Assembly: GCA_038234715.1 (NCBI GenBank)
Contig: JBBQTD010000005.1
Span: 62,001-126,000 of the forward strand
Length of the DNA: 64,000 nt
Origin: SZAS-103 sp038234715
Lineage (GTDB): Bacteria > Pseudomonadota > Gammaproteobacteria > Xanthomonadales > Xanthomonadaceae
Direction of reading: 5' to 3'
In this document: positions 27,781-37,322 of the stretch, one piece after another
How positions within the stretch are numbered: the first letter of the stretch is position 1
How the letters are laid out: every line of letters starts with the position of its first letter
Translations under genes and position numbers: made by a program
The notes under the pieces: generated by a model
What the model was told of the DNA's origin: nothing
Database searches by the model: none
Seen by the model: only the letters and a program-made list of their open reading frames with translations

Positions 27781-29511
27781 ATGAGTTCAGAAACGGACGC
27801 GAGAGTGCGGCTCAGCATCGGCCTGACCGCCCACCGCGATCTTGTGCCCGAAGAAGTGCCAGCGCTGCGTGCGATCGTGCGCGAATTCTTCCAGCGCCTG
27901 CGCGCCCAGTTTCCTGGACTACCGTTGCGATTGATCTCGGCGCTGGCCGAAGGCGGCGACCAGCTCGTCGCCGAGGAAGCCATCGCCCAAGACATCGAAT
28001 TACTGGTCCCGCTGCCGATGGCGCAGGCCGAGTACGAACGCGACTTCGACGACCCCGCCGTGCTCGCGCGTTTCCGCGGCCTGTTGGCGCGGGCGCAGGT
28101 ACGCGTGTTGCCGCTCGCCCCCGGCAACACGATGGCATCGATCGTCGTGCGGGGCGAAGCGCGCAACTACCAGTACGCGCAGATGGGCATGTTCGTGTCG
28201 TCGCATTGCCAGTTGCTGATGGCCCTGTGGGACGGCTTGCCCAGCAACGCCACCGGCGGCACCGCGCAGGTCGTGGACTTCCATCTGCACGACGTGATGC
28301 CGGACCTGAGCATCGAACAGGTTGCGCCGAACCTGCTTGCCGACGACGAAAGCGACCTGATCTTCCACATCAGCTGCTCCAGACGCCTGCATGCGAACGG
28401 CGTTGCACCGCGCCTTCCGCCGCTGCAGACGCGTTGGCTGACCCTGACAGTCGAGGCGGACACGCGCGGAGGTGTGCCGGAGCCCTACCTCGAGGTGTTC
28501 CGGCAATTGCAGACGTTCAACACCGACCAGTTCCATTACGCGGCCGGCATCGCCGCATCGCAATCGTCGTTGTTTTCCGGCGCCTTGCCCGGCGCGCTGC
28601 CGCCCCATGTCGCGAGCCTCGATGCCCAGTTCCGCGCAGCGGACTGGCTGGCGATCCATTTCCAGCGCCGCGTGCGCACCAGCCTGTTGTGCACGCACCT
28701 GATCGCCGCGCTGATGGGTCTTTCCTTCATCTTCTACTCCGACATCATCGCCAACCGGCTTGCGCTGACCGCGTTCCTCGCGTTCTTCGGATTCGGGCTG
28801 GTGCTGACCTTGATCGGCGAGCGGCGCGAGTGGCAACGCAAGTACCTCGACTATCGCGGTCTCGCCGAAGGCCTGCGCGTGCAGATGTACTGGCGAATGG
28901 CTGGCGTGGAGATTCCGCCGAACAGCAGCCTGGGCTACGACAGCTTCCTGCAGAAGCAGGACGTGGACCTGAGCTGGATCAGGCACGCGATGCGCGGCAG
29001 CGGCTTGCTGCGCGACGACAGTTTCGCCTCCGACTCCGATTGGCTCGCGTGGGTTATCGAGCACTGGATCGGCGACCGCGACGGCAAGCGCGGCCAGTTG
29101 GACTACTTCCAGCGCGGCGGCCTGCGGCGCGAACACGCATTCGCGAAGACCACACGCATGGGTCGCCTTGCCCTGCTGGCCGGACTGTCAGGAGCCTTGG
29201 CGCTGCTGATCGGCGGCAGCCGCTTGCCCGCGAACGTGCAACAGGGCCTGGTGATCGCCATGGGCCTGCTGCCGTTGCTCGCTGGAATCCGCGAAGCCTA
29301 TTCGTACAAGCAGGCCGACCGCGAACTGATCAAGCAATTCCGCTTCATGAGCCGGCTGTTCGGAAGTTGCCGCACGCGCCTGCAGCTCTCCCGTTCCGAC
29401 ACCGAAACCCGGCAATTGCTGTTCTCCCTCGGACGCGCGTGCCTGGAGGAACACGCCGAGTGGATCCTCCTCCATCGCGAGCGTCCACTGGAGCATGCGC
29501 AATTGGCGTAA
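27781..29511 (+). CDS. SLOG-like domain protein with four membrane segments (SLATT-like), candidate effector or sensor
   Basis: 576 residues. Residues 10-150 look like a Rossmann-type SLOG domain: LSIGLTAHRDL (11-21), LISALAEGGDQLVAEEAI (51-68), LLVPLPM and LLMALWDG (145-152). Hydrophobic pairs follow at 301-320/326-346 and 461-480/486-505, separated by a soluble stretch; each pair resembles a two-helix SLATT-type membrane unit. SLOG domains bind nucleotides or their derivatives, and SLATT units are thought to act as membrane-disrupting effectors. It starts 32 bp after the STAND gene, same strand. The SLOG and SLATT calls are by motif pattern, not by alignment. Confidence 0.7.
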   Translation: MSSETDARVRLSIGLTAHRDLVPEEVPALRAIVREFFQRLRAQFPGLPLRLISALAEGGDQLVAEEAIAQDIELLVPLPMAQAEYERDFDDPAVLARFRGLLARAQVRVLPLAPGNTMASIVVRGEARNYQYAQMGMFVSSHCQLLMALWDGLPSNATGGTAQVVDFHLHDVMPDLSIEQVAPNLLADDESDLIFHISCSRRLHANGVAPRLPPLQTRWLTLTVEADTRGGVPEPYLEVFRQLQTFNTDQFHYAAGIAASQSSLFSGALPGALPPHVASLDAQFRAADWLAIHFQRRVRTSLLCTHLIAALMGLSFIFYSDIIANRLALTAFLAFFGFGLVLTLIGERREWQRKYLDYRGLAEGLRVQMYWRMAGVEIPPNSSLGYDSFLQKQDVDLSWIRHAMRGSGLLRDDSFASDSDWLAWVIEHWIGDRDGKRGQLDYFQRGGLRREHAFAKTTRMGRLALLAGLSGALALLIGGSRLPANVQQGLVIAMGLLPLLAGIREAYSYKQADRELIKQFRFMSRLFGSCRTRLQLSRSDTETRQLLFSLGRACLEEHAEWILLHRERPLEHAQLA

Positions 29512-29674
29512 TGGGTCGACCTCGAACGCGTCGGCTTAACTAGCTTTTCCGGGTTTCGGAAACCGTGGCCTGCCCGCAAAGCTGATCAGGCAATTGCGCG
29601 TTCGCAGCCCGCCGCCGCCCGTGCGGAATGCGCCTGCTATGCTGCGGCGCATCTATTGGGTGGGCGAGCCTGCA

Positions 29675-32665
29675 ATGCGCCGAACTGTCCTGGGATACGG
29701 CCTGCTGGCATTGTTTGTGCTTTCCGGCTTCGCCGGGTTGATCTACCAATCGGTGTGGTCGCATTACCTCGGCCTGACCCTCGGCCACGCGGCCTACGCG
29801 CAAAGCCTGGTGCTGGCGATCTACATGGGCGGCATGGCCCTGGGCGCATGGTTGGCAAGCCGGTTCGGCGTGCGCTGGCACCGGTTGATCCTCGCCTACG
29901 CGATCGTCGAAGCGGTGATCGGCATCATCGGCCTGGCCTTTCATGGAGTGTTCGTCGGCTATACAGCGTTGTCGCAGGACACGATCCTGCCGATGATCCA
30001 CGCGGATTGGCTCGCCCGCGTCTGGCAGTGGTCGTCCGCGGCCTTGCTGATCGCGCCGCAGAGCATCCTGCTCGGCATGACCTTCCCGCTCATGAGCGGC
30101 GGTTACCTGCGGCTCGCGCCAACCCGGGACGGCGAGATTCTCGGGGGGCTGTACTTCACCAACAGCATCGGTGCGTCGCTGGGTGCGCTGGTGTGCACGT
30201 TCGTCCTGCTGCCCTGGATTGGCATGCCCGGCGCCGTGCGGACTGCAGGTTGGATCAACCTGCTCGTGGCGGTGCTCGCGGCCGCACTGGCCGGCGTGAT
30301 TGGGCGGCTCGACGATGCGGCCGCGACGTCGCGTCGCACTGGCGCAGCCCCGGTGGAAGGTTCGGATCGCACCCAGCGCTGGATGCTGGCGGCGGCCTTC
30401 GTGACAGGCGCCACGTCCTTCGTCTATGAGATCGGCTGGGTGCGCCTGCTGAACCAGGCACTGGGTACGTCCGTGCATTCGTTCGAGCTGATGCTTTCCG
30501 CGTTCATTCTCGGTCTGGCCTTCGGCGGCCTGTGGATCCGCCACCGCAGTGCGCGGCTGCACGATCCGATCGCCGCGACCGGGCATGCCCAGGTCTGGAT
30601 GGGCGTGGCCGCGCTGCTATCTGTGCCGGTGTTCGCCCAGTCCTTCCGCTGGGTCGGCTTGCTCATGCATACGCTCGTGCGCAACGACACCGGCTATGAC
30701 CTTTTTTCGGTCGGCAGTGCGGCGATCGCGATGCTGGTGATGTTCCCGGCGGCGTTCTTCGCCGGCATGACCCTACCGTTGATGACGATGACCCTGTTGC
30801 GAGCGGGGCGCGGCGAGGCGAGCATCGGCAGGGTCTATGCGGCCAACACCCTGGGCGCGATCGTCGGCGTTTTCTTCACGATGCATGTCCTCATCCCGAC
30901 GATCGGCGTGCGCCTGGCCATCACCCTTGCGGCGTTCGGGGACCTGGTGCTGGGCGTGCTGCTGCTCCGCCTGCTGGTGGAAGTTCCGCGGCGTTGGCAG
31001 TACGCGTTGGCTGGCGCGTGCGGGGCGCTTGCGCTCGTCGTAAGCCTGAACCTCGGCCGGCTCGATCCAGGCGCGCAGATCGCGGGCGTGTACCGGACGG
31101 GCGTCGTGCGTTTCCCTTCCAGGCAGGTCAAGTTCATTCGCGACGGCAAGACCGCCACCGTCGGCATCTTTCTGCAGGACAGCGGCGTGGCCTCCATCGC
31201 GACCAACGGCAAGCCCGACGCCGGCATCCAGGTCATGTCGGGGCAGCCAGTCTCCGACGACGAGATCACGATGCGGATGGCCGCCGCGCTGCCCCTCGCC
31301 CTGCATCCGCATCCGCGCGATGTCGCGGTCATCGGCTGGGGATCGGGACTCACCACGGCGACCTACCTGTCGAGCCCGGTACCGCACTCGGTGGACACCA
31401 TCGAGATCGAGCCCGTGATGCGCGATGGCGCGCGCCTGTTCGGCGACAAGGTTGCGCTCAGCTATACCGATCCCCGCTCGCATCCGAAGTACGACGACGC
31501 GCGGACCTATTTCTCGACCGGCAACCGCATGTTCGACGTGATCTTTTCCGAGCCCTCGAACCCATGGGTCACCGGCGTCGCGAGCCTTTTCACGCGCGAG
31601 TTCTACGGTTTGACGCGCCGCCATCTGCAGCCTGATGGCGTGCTCGTGCAATGGATCCAGTCCTACGAACTCAACGATCGCCTGCTCAGCACGATGGTTG
31701 CGGCATTGCTGGAAGTGTTTCCGCACGTCGACGTGTACCTGACCAATTCCAGCGACCTGCTGTTGGTATCCAGCGGAAAGCCCTTGCCGGCCATCGACAT
31801 CAAGGCGTTGCAAGTCGAACCGCTGCGTTCGCAGCTCGTGGAGGTCGGGCTGGTTGGAGAGGCCGACTTCTCGGTGCGTCGCATCGGTTCGGATCGGGTA
31901 TTGCGGGCTTTCGTGAAATACGCCAACGCCCAACCGTATTCGGACTTCTTCCCGATGGTCTCGCTGGACGGCCCGCGCGTGCGCTTCAAGGGTGAAGCAT
32001 CGACGCTGCTGCAGACGCTGGTCACCAACGGCATGCCGGTACTCGACGTCCTCGAGCATCGTGTTCCCCCGGGAGCCGATGCAGTCACCGATGTTCCGCA
32101 AAGCCATTTCGTGCAACAGCACTGGCTCGCGCGCGAAATCGCCTTTGCGCTCAGGACCGGGCAACTGGCCGCCCTCCAGAACCGCGCCAGCGACATGGCC
32201 GACCACGTGCGCACCCTGCTGTCGCTGCGCAATGCCATGGACTCGAACGACCTGTCAACCTGGTATGCCAATGTGTCCTATCTGGCCTCTGCGACCATCG
32301 CCACGCTCCCCGCGGACGATCTGAAAGGCGTATGGATCGAACCGGCGTGGCTCTTCCAAGGTGAGATTCCCGCGCCCGCGAAGGCGGTGCTCGCGGCCTT
32401 CGACGCCGCAGCACGGCGCGATACCACCCAGATGGGCCCGTGCGCGATCGCAGCCCTCGCGCAGCTGCAGCACGCGACCAGCGCGCCGGATGTCCTGCGC
32501 GAACAGATGCTGGTGCTGGCGATGCTCGGCGCCATCGGACAAGGCCGACCCGGCGAGGTCGCCGGATTCGAACACCAGTGGGGAGACAAGATTCCGCCTT
32601 CGCCGATCTATGGTCCGATCCGGATCTACCTGCAGGCTTGGGCCGACCTTCCGAAGACGAACTAG
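29675..32665 (+). CDS. Fused MFS-like membrane protein/spermidine synthase-like protein
   Basis: About 996 residues. Twelve or more membrane segments fill residues 1-465 (opening LLALFVLSGFAGLIYQSVW, the usual start of this class). A cytosolic methyltransferase-like domain then shows DVAVIGWGSGLTTATYL and DTIEIEPVM, followed by VIFSEPSNPWVTGVASLFT, as in SpeE-like fusions. The family is widespread but unassigned; polyamine synthesis should not be assumed. ATG 29675 is preferred over 29639 because GGGCGAG precedes it and it matches the usual N-terminus. It lies 163 bp after the SLOG-like gene and may or may not belong to that set. Confidence 0.85.
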   Translation: MRRTVLGYGLLALFVLSGFAGLIYQSVWSHYLGLTLGHAAYAQSLVLAIYMGGMALGAWLASRFGVRWHRLILAYAIVEAVIGIIGLAFHGVFVGYTALSQDTILPMIHADWLARVWQWSSAALLIAPQSILLGMTFPLMSGGYLRLAPTRDGEILGGLYFTNSIGASLGALVCTFVLLPWIGMPGAVRTAGWINLLVAVLAAALAGVIGRLDDAAATSRRTGAAPVEGSDRTQRWMLAAAFVTGATSFVYEIGWVRLLNQALGTSVHSFELMLSAFILGLAFGGLWIRHRSARLHDPIAATGHAQVWMGVAALLSVPVFAQSFRWVGLLMHTLVRNDTGYDLFSVGSAAIAMLVMFPAAFFAGMTLPLMTMTLLRAGRGEASIGRVYAANTLGAIVGVFFTMHVLIPTIGVRLAITLAAFGDLVLGVLLLRLLVEVPRRWQYALAGACGALALVVSLNLGRLDPGAQIAGVYRTGVVRFPSRQVKFIRDGKTATVGIFLQDSGVASIATNGKPDAGIQVMSGQPVSDDEITMRMAAALPLALHPHPRDVAVIGWGSGLTTATYLSSPVPHSVDTIEIEPVMRDGARLFGDKVALSYTDPRSHPKYDDARTYFSTGNRMFDVIFSEPSNPWVTGVASLFTREFYGLTRRHLQPDGVLVQWIQSYELNDRLLSTMVAALLEVFPHVDVYLTNSSDLLLVSSGKPLPAIDIKALQVEPLRSQLVEVGLVGEADFSVRRIGSDRVLRAFVKYANAQPYSDFFPMVSLDGPRVRFKGEASTLLQTLVTNGMPVLDVLEHRVPPGADAVTDVPQSHFVQQHWLAREIAFALRTGQLAALQNRASDMADHVRTLLSLRNAMDSNDLSTWYANVSYLASATIATLPADDLKGVWIEPAWLFQGEIPAPAKAVLAAFDAAARRDTTQMGPCAIAALAQLQHATSAPDVLREQMLVLAMLGAIGQGRPGEVAGFEHQWGDKIPPSPIYGPIRIYLQAWADLPKTN

Positions 32666-32927
32666 TCGGTTTCAGACATCCCGCTACGCCGCACTATCCA
32701 GTGTTTCCGTTACTGGCTGTCCTGCACCGGCACCCCGTCGACGCAGCGCTACCGAGGTTCGCTTCAAGCCACGCTCGGAGTTTTCACACAGCCTGACCCA
32801 GGAGCGGACGTTGTCGAAGCGCTTCCTGGTCGTCCGGCTAGCGGAAGCCCTGAAGTGCCATCGCGATCCGACCGGGATCGGGGGCTACGAGTTGGAGACG
32901 ACCGTGCCACCTCGCCCACGGCAGACC

Positions 32928-35213
32928 CTAGTGATTCGAAGCCTGCGGGGTGCGTTCCTCCGACAGCAGCAACTCCTGCGGATTGGCCGGAACCCAGTCG
33001 GGAGACGGTGTCGCTGCACCTCCGAAACGCACGGTCTGGCGGCGCCAGGCTTCCCATTCGCCGTAACGCGCGACGTCCTGCTGCAACGCTTCCGGATCGC
33101 GTAGCGTTTCGCCGTTCATGACGAACTGGGACATCCAGACGTAATCGCGCCGGTATTGCTTGCCTTCGGTTTCCAGGGGTGTGCCCTTGTACAGCCGACG
33201 CACGATCGAGCTCGCGATCATTTTTGACAGGATCGAGGTATCCGGTGAGCGCATCGCGACGATCCCGAAGCGGCCGCAGGCATCGCGCAGCCACGGGTTC
33301 TGGCGCATCGCGTCGCTGTCGGGCTTGCACATGCGCATTGTGCCGGCGTACGCCGGCATCGGCACGCTTTCGACGGTGTTGCGCAGCAGAGAGGACGACA
33401 CGTCGGCTTCGTCGATCATGGCTTGCATTGGTTGCAGGATCGACTCCGGCACCGCCTGGTCGCGCAGCGCCGCGCGCAACAGGCCGGTGAACGGCGCCAG
33501 CCGGTCGTCGGCATGCAGCGCATCGGCCGCGTGCCGCATTGGCACGGCGTAGGTGGCAGGGTCGTTCCCTGCGCCATTGGGCACCAGCAGCCAATGGATC
33601 GAATTGTCGGGGAATCGTTCGGAAAGACGTTGTTGGTATTCAGCGTGCGCGCAGGGCTGGGTCTGCACGTTGCATGCGAGCGCGATCGCATACAGGGCGA
33701 GTTCGTCATCTGGGTAGTGCGCATACAGGCGCTGCAAAACGGCTTCGTGGGCAGGGCTCGATGCGGCGCTGCCCCGCGGAATGCCGATCAGCGCGGCCGC
33801 GATCAGGCTGTCGCGATCGCCTTTCGCAGCCAGACGCTGGACCTGCCGTTCGCGATAGTCCTCTCCGAGCTGGTCGAAGATCTCGTTCAACAGTGCCACG
33901 ACTGCAGCGCCCTTGTTCGCTGCGACCAACGCTTCGCGAAACGCGGCGAGCACCTCGCGTTGCGCGGCCGGATCGCGTCCGACGTACTGCTTGAGCCAGG
34001 CGACCGCCGCACGCGCGCTTTCCTCCTGCTGCTGGTAGCTGCCGGGATCGCCGGTCGGGAACGCGGCGGCCATCAGGCCGGCCAGTTGCCGGTTGCGTTC
34101 GGCCTGCGCGCTGGCCACGCGCTGCGCGCGCTCGGCGCGCTGCCACTGCCAGCTCGTCGTCGCCAGACCGAGCACGAGCGCTGCCGCAACCGCGATCGTC
34201 GATGCCACCGCCGCAGGATGCCGGCGCAGGCCCCGCCAGGCGCGTTCCCGCCAGCCGCGCGCGCGCGCCGCGACGGGCTCGCCATTGCGCTGGCGCGAGA
34301 GATCGGCGAGCAGTTCGGCGACGCTCGGATAGCGTTGCGCGGGATCGCTGCGCAGGCAGCGCAGGCAGATCGCTTCGAGGTCGCGATCGATGGCAGGATC
34401 GATCGCGCGCGGTGGCCGGATCGGGATCGTCGACGCCTGCTCGACCTCCGAGCGCGTGGTCGTCGCCGGACCGCGCGCACCCGCGCCGGTCAGCAGTTCG
34501 TAGAGGATTGCGCCGAGCGCATGCACGTCGGTGCGCGCATCCAGTCGTTGCCGGGCGATCTGCTCCGGCGCCATGTAGGCGGGCGTGCCCCAGGTGCCCG
34601 CAGGCTCGACGAAACCGTCCGCATCCACGTGCCGCGCGAGCCCGAAATCGCCGACCAGGGGCAGGCCATGTTCGTCGAACAGGATGTTGGCAGGCTTGAG
34701 GTCGAGATGCAGCAGGCCGAGGCTGTGAGCGTATGCCACCGCCGCGCCGATCTTGAGCATCAGCTCCACCCTGGCCGCCGCATCCGGTCGCTGCGCGCCG
34801 ACGCGCAGCGCCAGTGTCTGCCCGCGCAGCAGCGGCATCGAGAAGCAATGCATGCCCTCGACGGAAGCGACCTCGAACACCGGCACGATGTGCGGGTGGT
34901 GCAGGCGCGCCGCCGCGCGCGCCTCGGCAAGGAAACGTTCCACCGCCGCCGCGTCGCGCGCGAGTGGGCCGACGATGAACTTCACCGCGACCTCGCGACC
35001 GAGGCTGTGCTGGCGCGCGCGGAACACCACGCCCATCCCTCCACGGCCGATCCGCTCGAGCAGTTCGAAGTCGCCGAAACGGCGATCTTCCGGATCGTCC
35101 AGGTCGATGCCGTCCCACAGCGTGGCTTCCGGCGTTGCCTCGCCCGACAGCGCGCTGCGTGCGATCGCGGCCAGAGCGGCTGGTCCCCTGTCGCCGATGC
35201 CAGGCAAGGTCAT
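32928..35213 (-). CDS. Transmembrane serine/threonine protein kinase with C-terminal sensor-like domain
   Basis: 761 residues. Kinase domain about 47-310: glycine loop IGRGGMGVVFRA, VAVK lysine 78, catalytic loop HLDLKPAN with Asp171 (Leu replaces the usual Arg, so a non-RD kinase), GDFGLARH and YMAPEQIA. One membrane helix (about 333-355) leads to a periplasmic region of about 400 residues with TPR-like helices. The last 280 residues are homologous to the separate secreted protein at 36046-37110 (shared HWLLxPNGA, RRDYVWMS, LLLSEER). It overlaps the sigma factor gene by ATGA. Confidence 0.93.
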   Translation of the reverse strand: MTLPGIGDRGPAALAAIARSALSGEATPEATLWDGIDLDDPEDRRFGDFELLERIGRGGMGVVFRARQHSLGREVAVKFIVGPLARDAAAVERFLAEARAAARLHHPHIVPVFEVASVEGMHCFSMPLLRGQTLALRVGAQRPDAAARVELMLKIGAAVAYAHSLGLLHLDLKPANILFDEHGLPLVGDFGLARHVDADGFVEPAGTWGTPAYMAPEQIARQRLDARTDVHALGAILYELLTGAGARGPATTTRSEVEQASTIPIRPPRAIDPAIDRDLEAICLRCLRSDPAQRYPSVAELLADLSRQRNGEPVAARARGWRERAWRGLRRHPAAVASTIAVAAALVLGLATTSWQWQRAERAQRVASAQAERNRQLAGLMAAAFPTGDPGSYQQQEESARAAVAWLKQYVGRDPAAQREVLAAFREALVAANKGAAVVALLNEIFDQLGEDYRERQVQRLAAKGDRDSLIAAALIGIPRGSAASSPAHEAVLQRLYAHYPDDELALYAIALACNVQTQPCAHAEYQQRLSERFPDNSIHWLLVPNGAGNDPATYAVPMRHAADALHADDRLAPFTGLLRAALRDQAVPESILQPMQAMIDEADVSSSLLRNTVESVPMPAYAGTMRMCKPDSDAMRQNPWLRDACGRFGIVAMRSPDTSILSKMIASSIVRRLYKGTPLETEGKQYRRDYVWMSQFVMNGETLRDPEALQQDVARYGEWEAWRRQTVRFGGAATPSPDWVPANPQELLLSEERTPQASNH

Positions 35214-35890
35214 TGCGATCCTCCCGGTGCGCCGAGCACGGCGCGCAATGCATCGAGGTCGGCGCTCGCGTGCTGCTCGTCGAGACTCAAGTCGGCAAGC
35301 GCGGCGCGCACGGCCTGCGCAAAGCGCGCCCGCAGGCGCTTCAGTTGCACCGCCAGGGTGTTGGGCGCCGTCTGCAACCGCGCCCCCAGGGCGGCGAGCT
35401 CACCGCGCTCGGGCTGTTCGGACAGCCACGGCTGCAGCGCATCGAACAGGGCGGCGCGTCCGCCGACTGCATAGTCCTCGCGCAACCTCTCCATCGCCGT
35501 GCGCGTCAGGCACAACGCGAATTCGAAATCGAACCACTGCTCCGGCGAAGAGCTGTCAGCGGTGTCCTCGACCTCGATGCCGGTGCGTTCGAAACGGCGG
35601 TGTCCACTGGACATCTGGATCGCGAGAAAGCGCTTCAACAGCACCAGCAGGAAGCGCCGGAAACTGCCGATCGCTGGATCGGCCCGTGACCACCAGCCCT
35701 CGTGCATCGAGCGCAGCAGGAATTCCTGCGCCAGGTCCTCGGCATCGCGGGAGAGCGCGCTGCGGCGGAAGAAAGCGAGGATCGCCGGTCGGTAGTCGCG
35801 CACCAGGTCCGCCCAGGCCGCAGCGACCGCGTCGGGCTGGCGGTCGCTGGCCTGGATCAGGCTCCAGCGCGTGGTCGGAAAAGCGGTCAT
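35210..35890 (-). CDS. ECF-type sigma factor coupled to a Ser/Thr kinase
   Basis: 226 residues: sigma region 2 (YRPAILAFFRRSALSRDAEDLAQEFLL-like segment near residues 33-60) and region 4 near residues 165-205 (LAALGARLQTAPNTLAVQLKRL). There is no anti-sigma gene; the downstream, overlapping kinase is the likely partner. In xanthomonads the EcfK/PknS pair works this way, with the kinase activating the sigma factor by phosphorylation. By analogy this protein would redirect RNA polymerase after a periplasmic signal. The target genes are unknown. Confidence 0.88.
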   Translation of the reverse strand: MTAFPTTRWSLIQASDRQPDAVAAAWADLVRDYRPAILAFFRRSALSRDAEDLAQEFLLRSMHEGWWSRADPAIGSFRRFLLVLLKRFLAIQMSSGHRRFERTGIEVEDTADSSSPEQWFDFEFALCLTRTAMERLREDYAVGGRAALFDALQPWLSEQPERGELAALGARLQTAPNTLAVQLKRLRARFAQAVRAALADLSLDEQHASADLDALRAVLGAPGGSQ

Positions 35891-36045
35891 GGCCCGAGTC
35901 TATGGGTCCGGAGCGCCAACGGGTTCAAAAGCCCGAGTGCTAACCCACCTTGCCCCGCTGCCGCAAGCGACGGACATCGATCGGCCCTTGACGCATCGTC
36001 GAGGGCCGAATCGATACGTCACTGCGATGCCGCAGATCGAGATCG

Positions 36046-37110
36046 TCAATTCCGGGCTGCCGCTGCGGCCCGTTCCTCCGACAGCAGCAGCAGCGTCGGA
36101 TCCTTCGGCGCCCAGTCCGCCGGCGGCAGGCGCCTGCCGCTGACGCGCTCGCTGGCAAGCTGCCATGCCAACCATTCGCCGTGGGCGACGGTTTCAAGCT
36201 GGATCCGGTCCTTGTCGTCGGGCGGCAGCTTTTCGACCTGATCGCTCATCCACACGTAGTCGCGACGCTGCTCCTTCGCCGTGGCTTCCTCGGGCGTCCC
36301 CTTCACGATGCGCCGCACCATCGAGCTGCCGATCATCCGCGCCAGAATTGAACCGCTGCGGTCATCCTCGAAGCGCCGACCCAACGCAAGGCAGTCGCTG
36401 CGCCGCGGCTCCGCCACGCCCGCCATGCACATCCGCATGACCTCGCGAAACCGCGGCAGTTCCACCTGGCCGACGGCATCGTCGAGCAGCGCCGTCGCCA
36501 GCACACGTGCGTCGACGCCATCAACGTGCGCCGGAGCGGGCTGGCCGCCGAGCGCCTTGTGCAGGATCGCGGTGATCTCGCGCAGACGCGTATCGGACAT
36601 CGGCGTGAGCGCGGCGGCATGCAGTTGCTCATCGCTGGGCGCAGCGCCGTTGGGCAGCAGCAGCCAGTGCATGGCGTTGTCCGGCGCGACGCGCAGCAGC
36701 GCAACGTGCGCGTCGGCACGCACGCAGGTTCCGCTCTGCTGCTGACAGGCCAATGCCAATGCGAACAGCGCGAGCGGATCCTGGCCGAAGTGCGCCGCCA
36801 AGCGCTTCTCGGCGACTTCGTGCCCGACGATCGGGCTCGCATCGTTCTGTTGCTGCGAGCCCAGCAGAACGGCGGCGATCAGATCGTCGCGATCGGTCTT
36901 CGCAGACAATCGCTGCCACTGCTGCATTCGGTATTGCGTCGCTTGCGCCTGGGTCGCCCTTTCCAGCGGCGTCGATGCTGCCGCGGCAGGTTCGTCCGCG
37001 CTGGCAGTCGGGCAAACGGTGATGGCAGCCGCAAGGACAGCCACGGACAGTGCAGCGATACGCAGGCTGCGAAATCCAAGTGAAGGGCGATGAGTGGCGG
37101 AGGGGTACAT
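36046..37110 (-). CDS. Secreted paralogue of the kinase C-terminal domain
   Basis: 354 residues with an N-terminal signal peptide (FRSLRIAALSVAVLAAAITV, cleavage near SADE). The mature protein matches the C-terminal domain of the kinase at 32928-35213 along its length: AMHWLLLPNGAAP against SIHWLLVPNGAGN, SSMVRRIVKGTPEEA against SSIVRRLYKGTPLET, QRRDYVWMSDQV against YRRDYVWMSQFV, and ADWAPKDPTLLLLSEER against PDWVPANPQELLLSEER. Function is unknown; it may compete with or assist the kinase sensor in the periplasm. AGGAG lies 5 bp before ATG 37110. It lies 155 bp upstream of the sigma gene on the same strand. Confidence 0.82.
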   Translation of the reverse strand: MYPSATHRPSLGFRSLRIAALSVAVLAAAITVCPTASADEPAAAASTPLERATQAQATQYRMQQWQRLSAKTDRDDLIAAVLLGSQQQNDASPIVGHEVAEKRLAAHFGQDPLALFALALACQQQSGTCVRADAHVALLRVAPDNAMHWLLLPNGAAPSDEQLHAAALTPMSDTRLREITAILHKALGGQPAPAHVDGVDARVLATALLDDAVGQVELPRFREVMRMCMAGVAEPRRSDCLALGRRFEDDRSGSILARMIGSSMVRRIVKGTPEEATAKEQRRDYVWMSDQVEKLPPDDKDRIQLETVAHGEWLAWQLASERVSGRRLPPADWAPKDPTLLLLSEERAAAAARN

Positions 37111-37322
37111 GGCTGCTCCTGAAAAGCGACCCATCGGCGATGGGCCTTCTTTCCTCTCATAAGTCGAGAAAGAGATCGATGACAGCTCCCGCTCCCGCTG
37201 GCCATCGATGGGACAGGCCTCGGTACTTTCCGCCCCGGACAACAAGGCTCAGCAGAAGATGGCCAGTCGCCTTCGGAATCGATTCAAGGGAATTTCAGAG
37301 CATGCACGGCGCGTCTGCTGTG

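Noticed and set aside
29546..29562. TTTCCG/CGGAAA hairpin after the SLOG-like gene as a terminator
   Set aside because: Only a 6-bp stem and no T-tract on either strand.
32666..32927. Possible small gene between the MFS/spermidine-synthase fusion and the kinase
   Set aside because: Frames are short and composition is random; nothing recognisable in this convergent gap.
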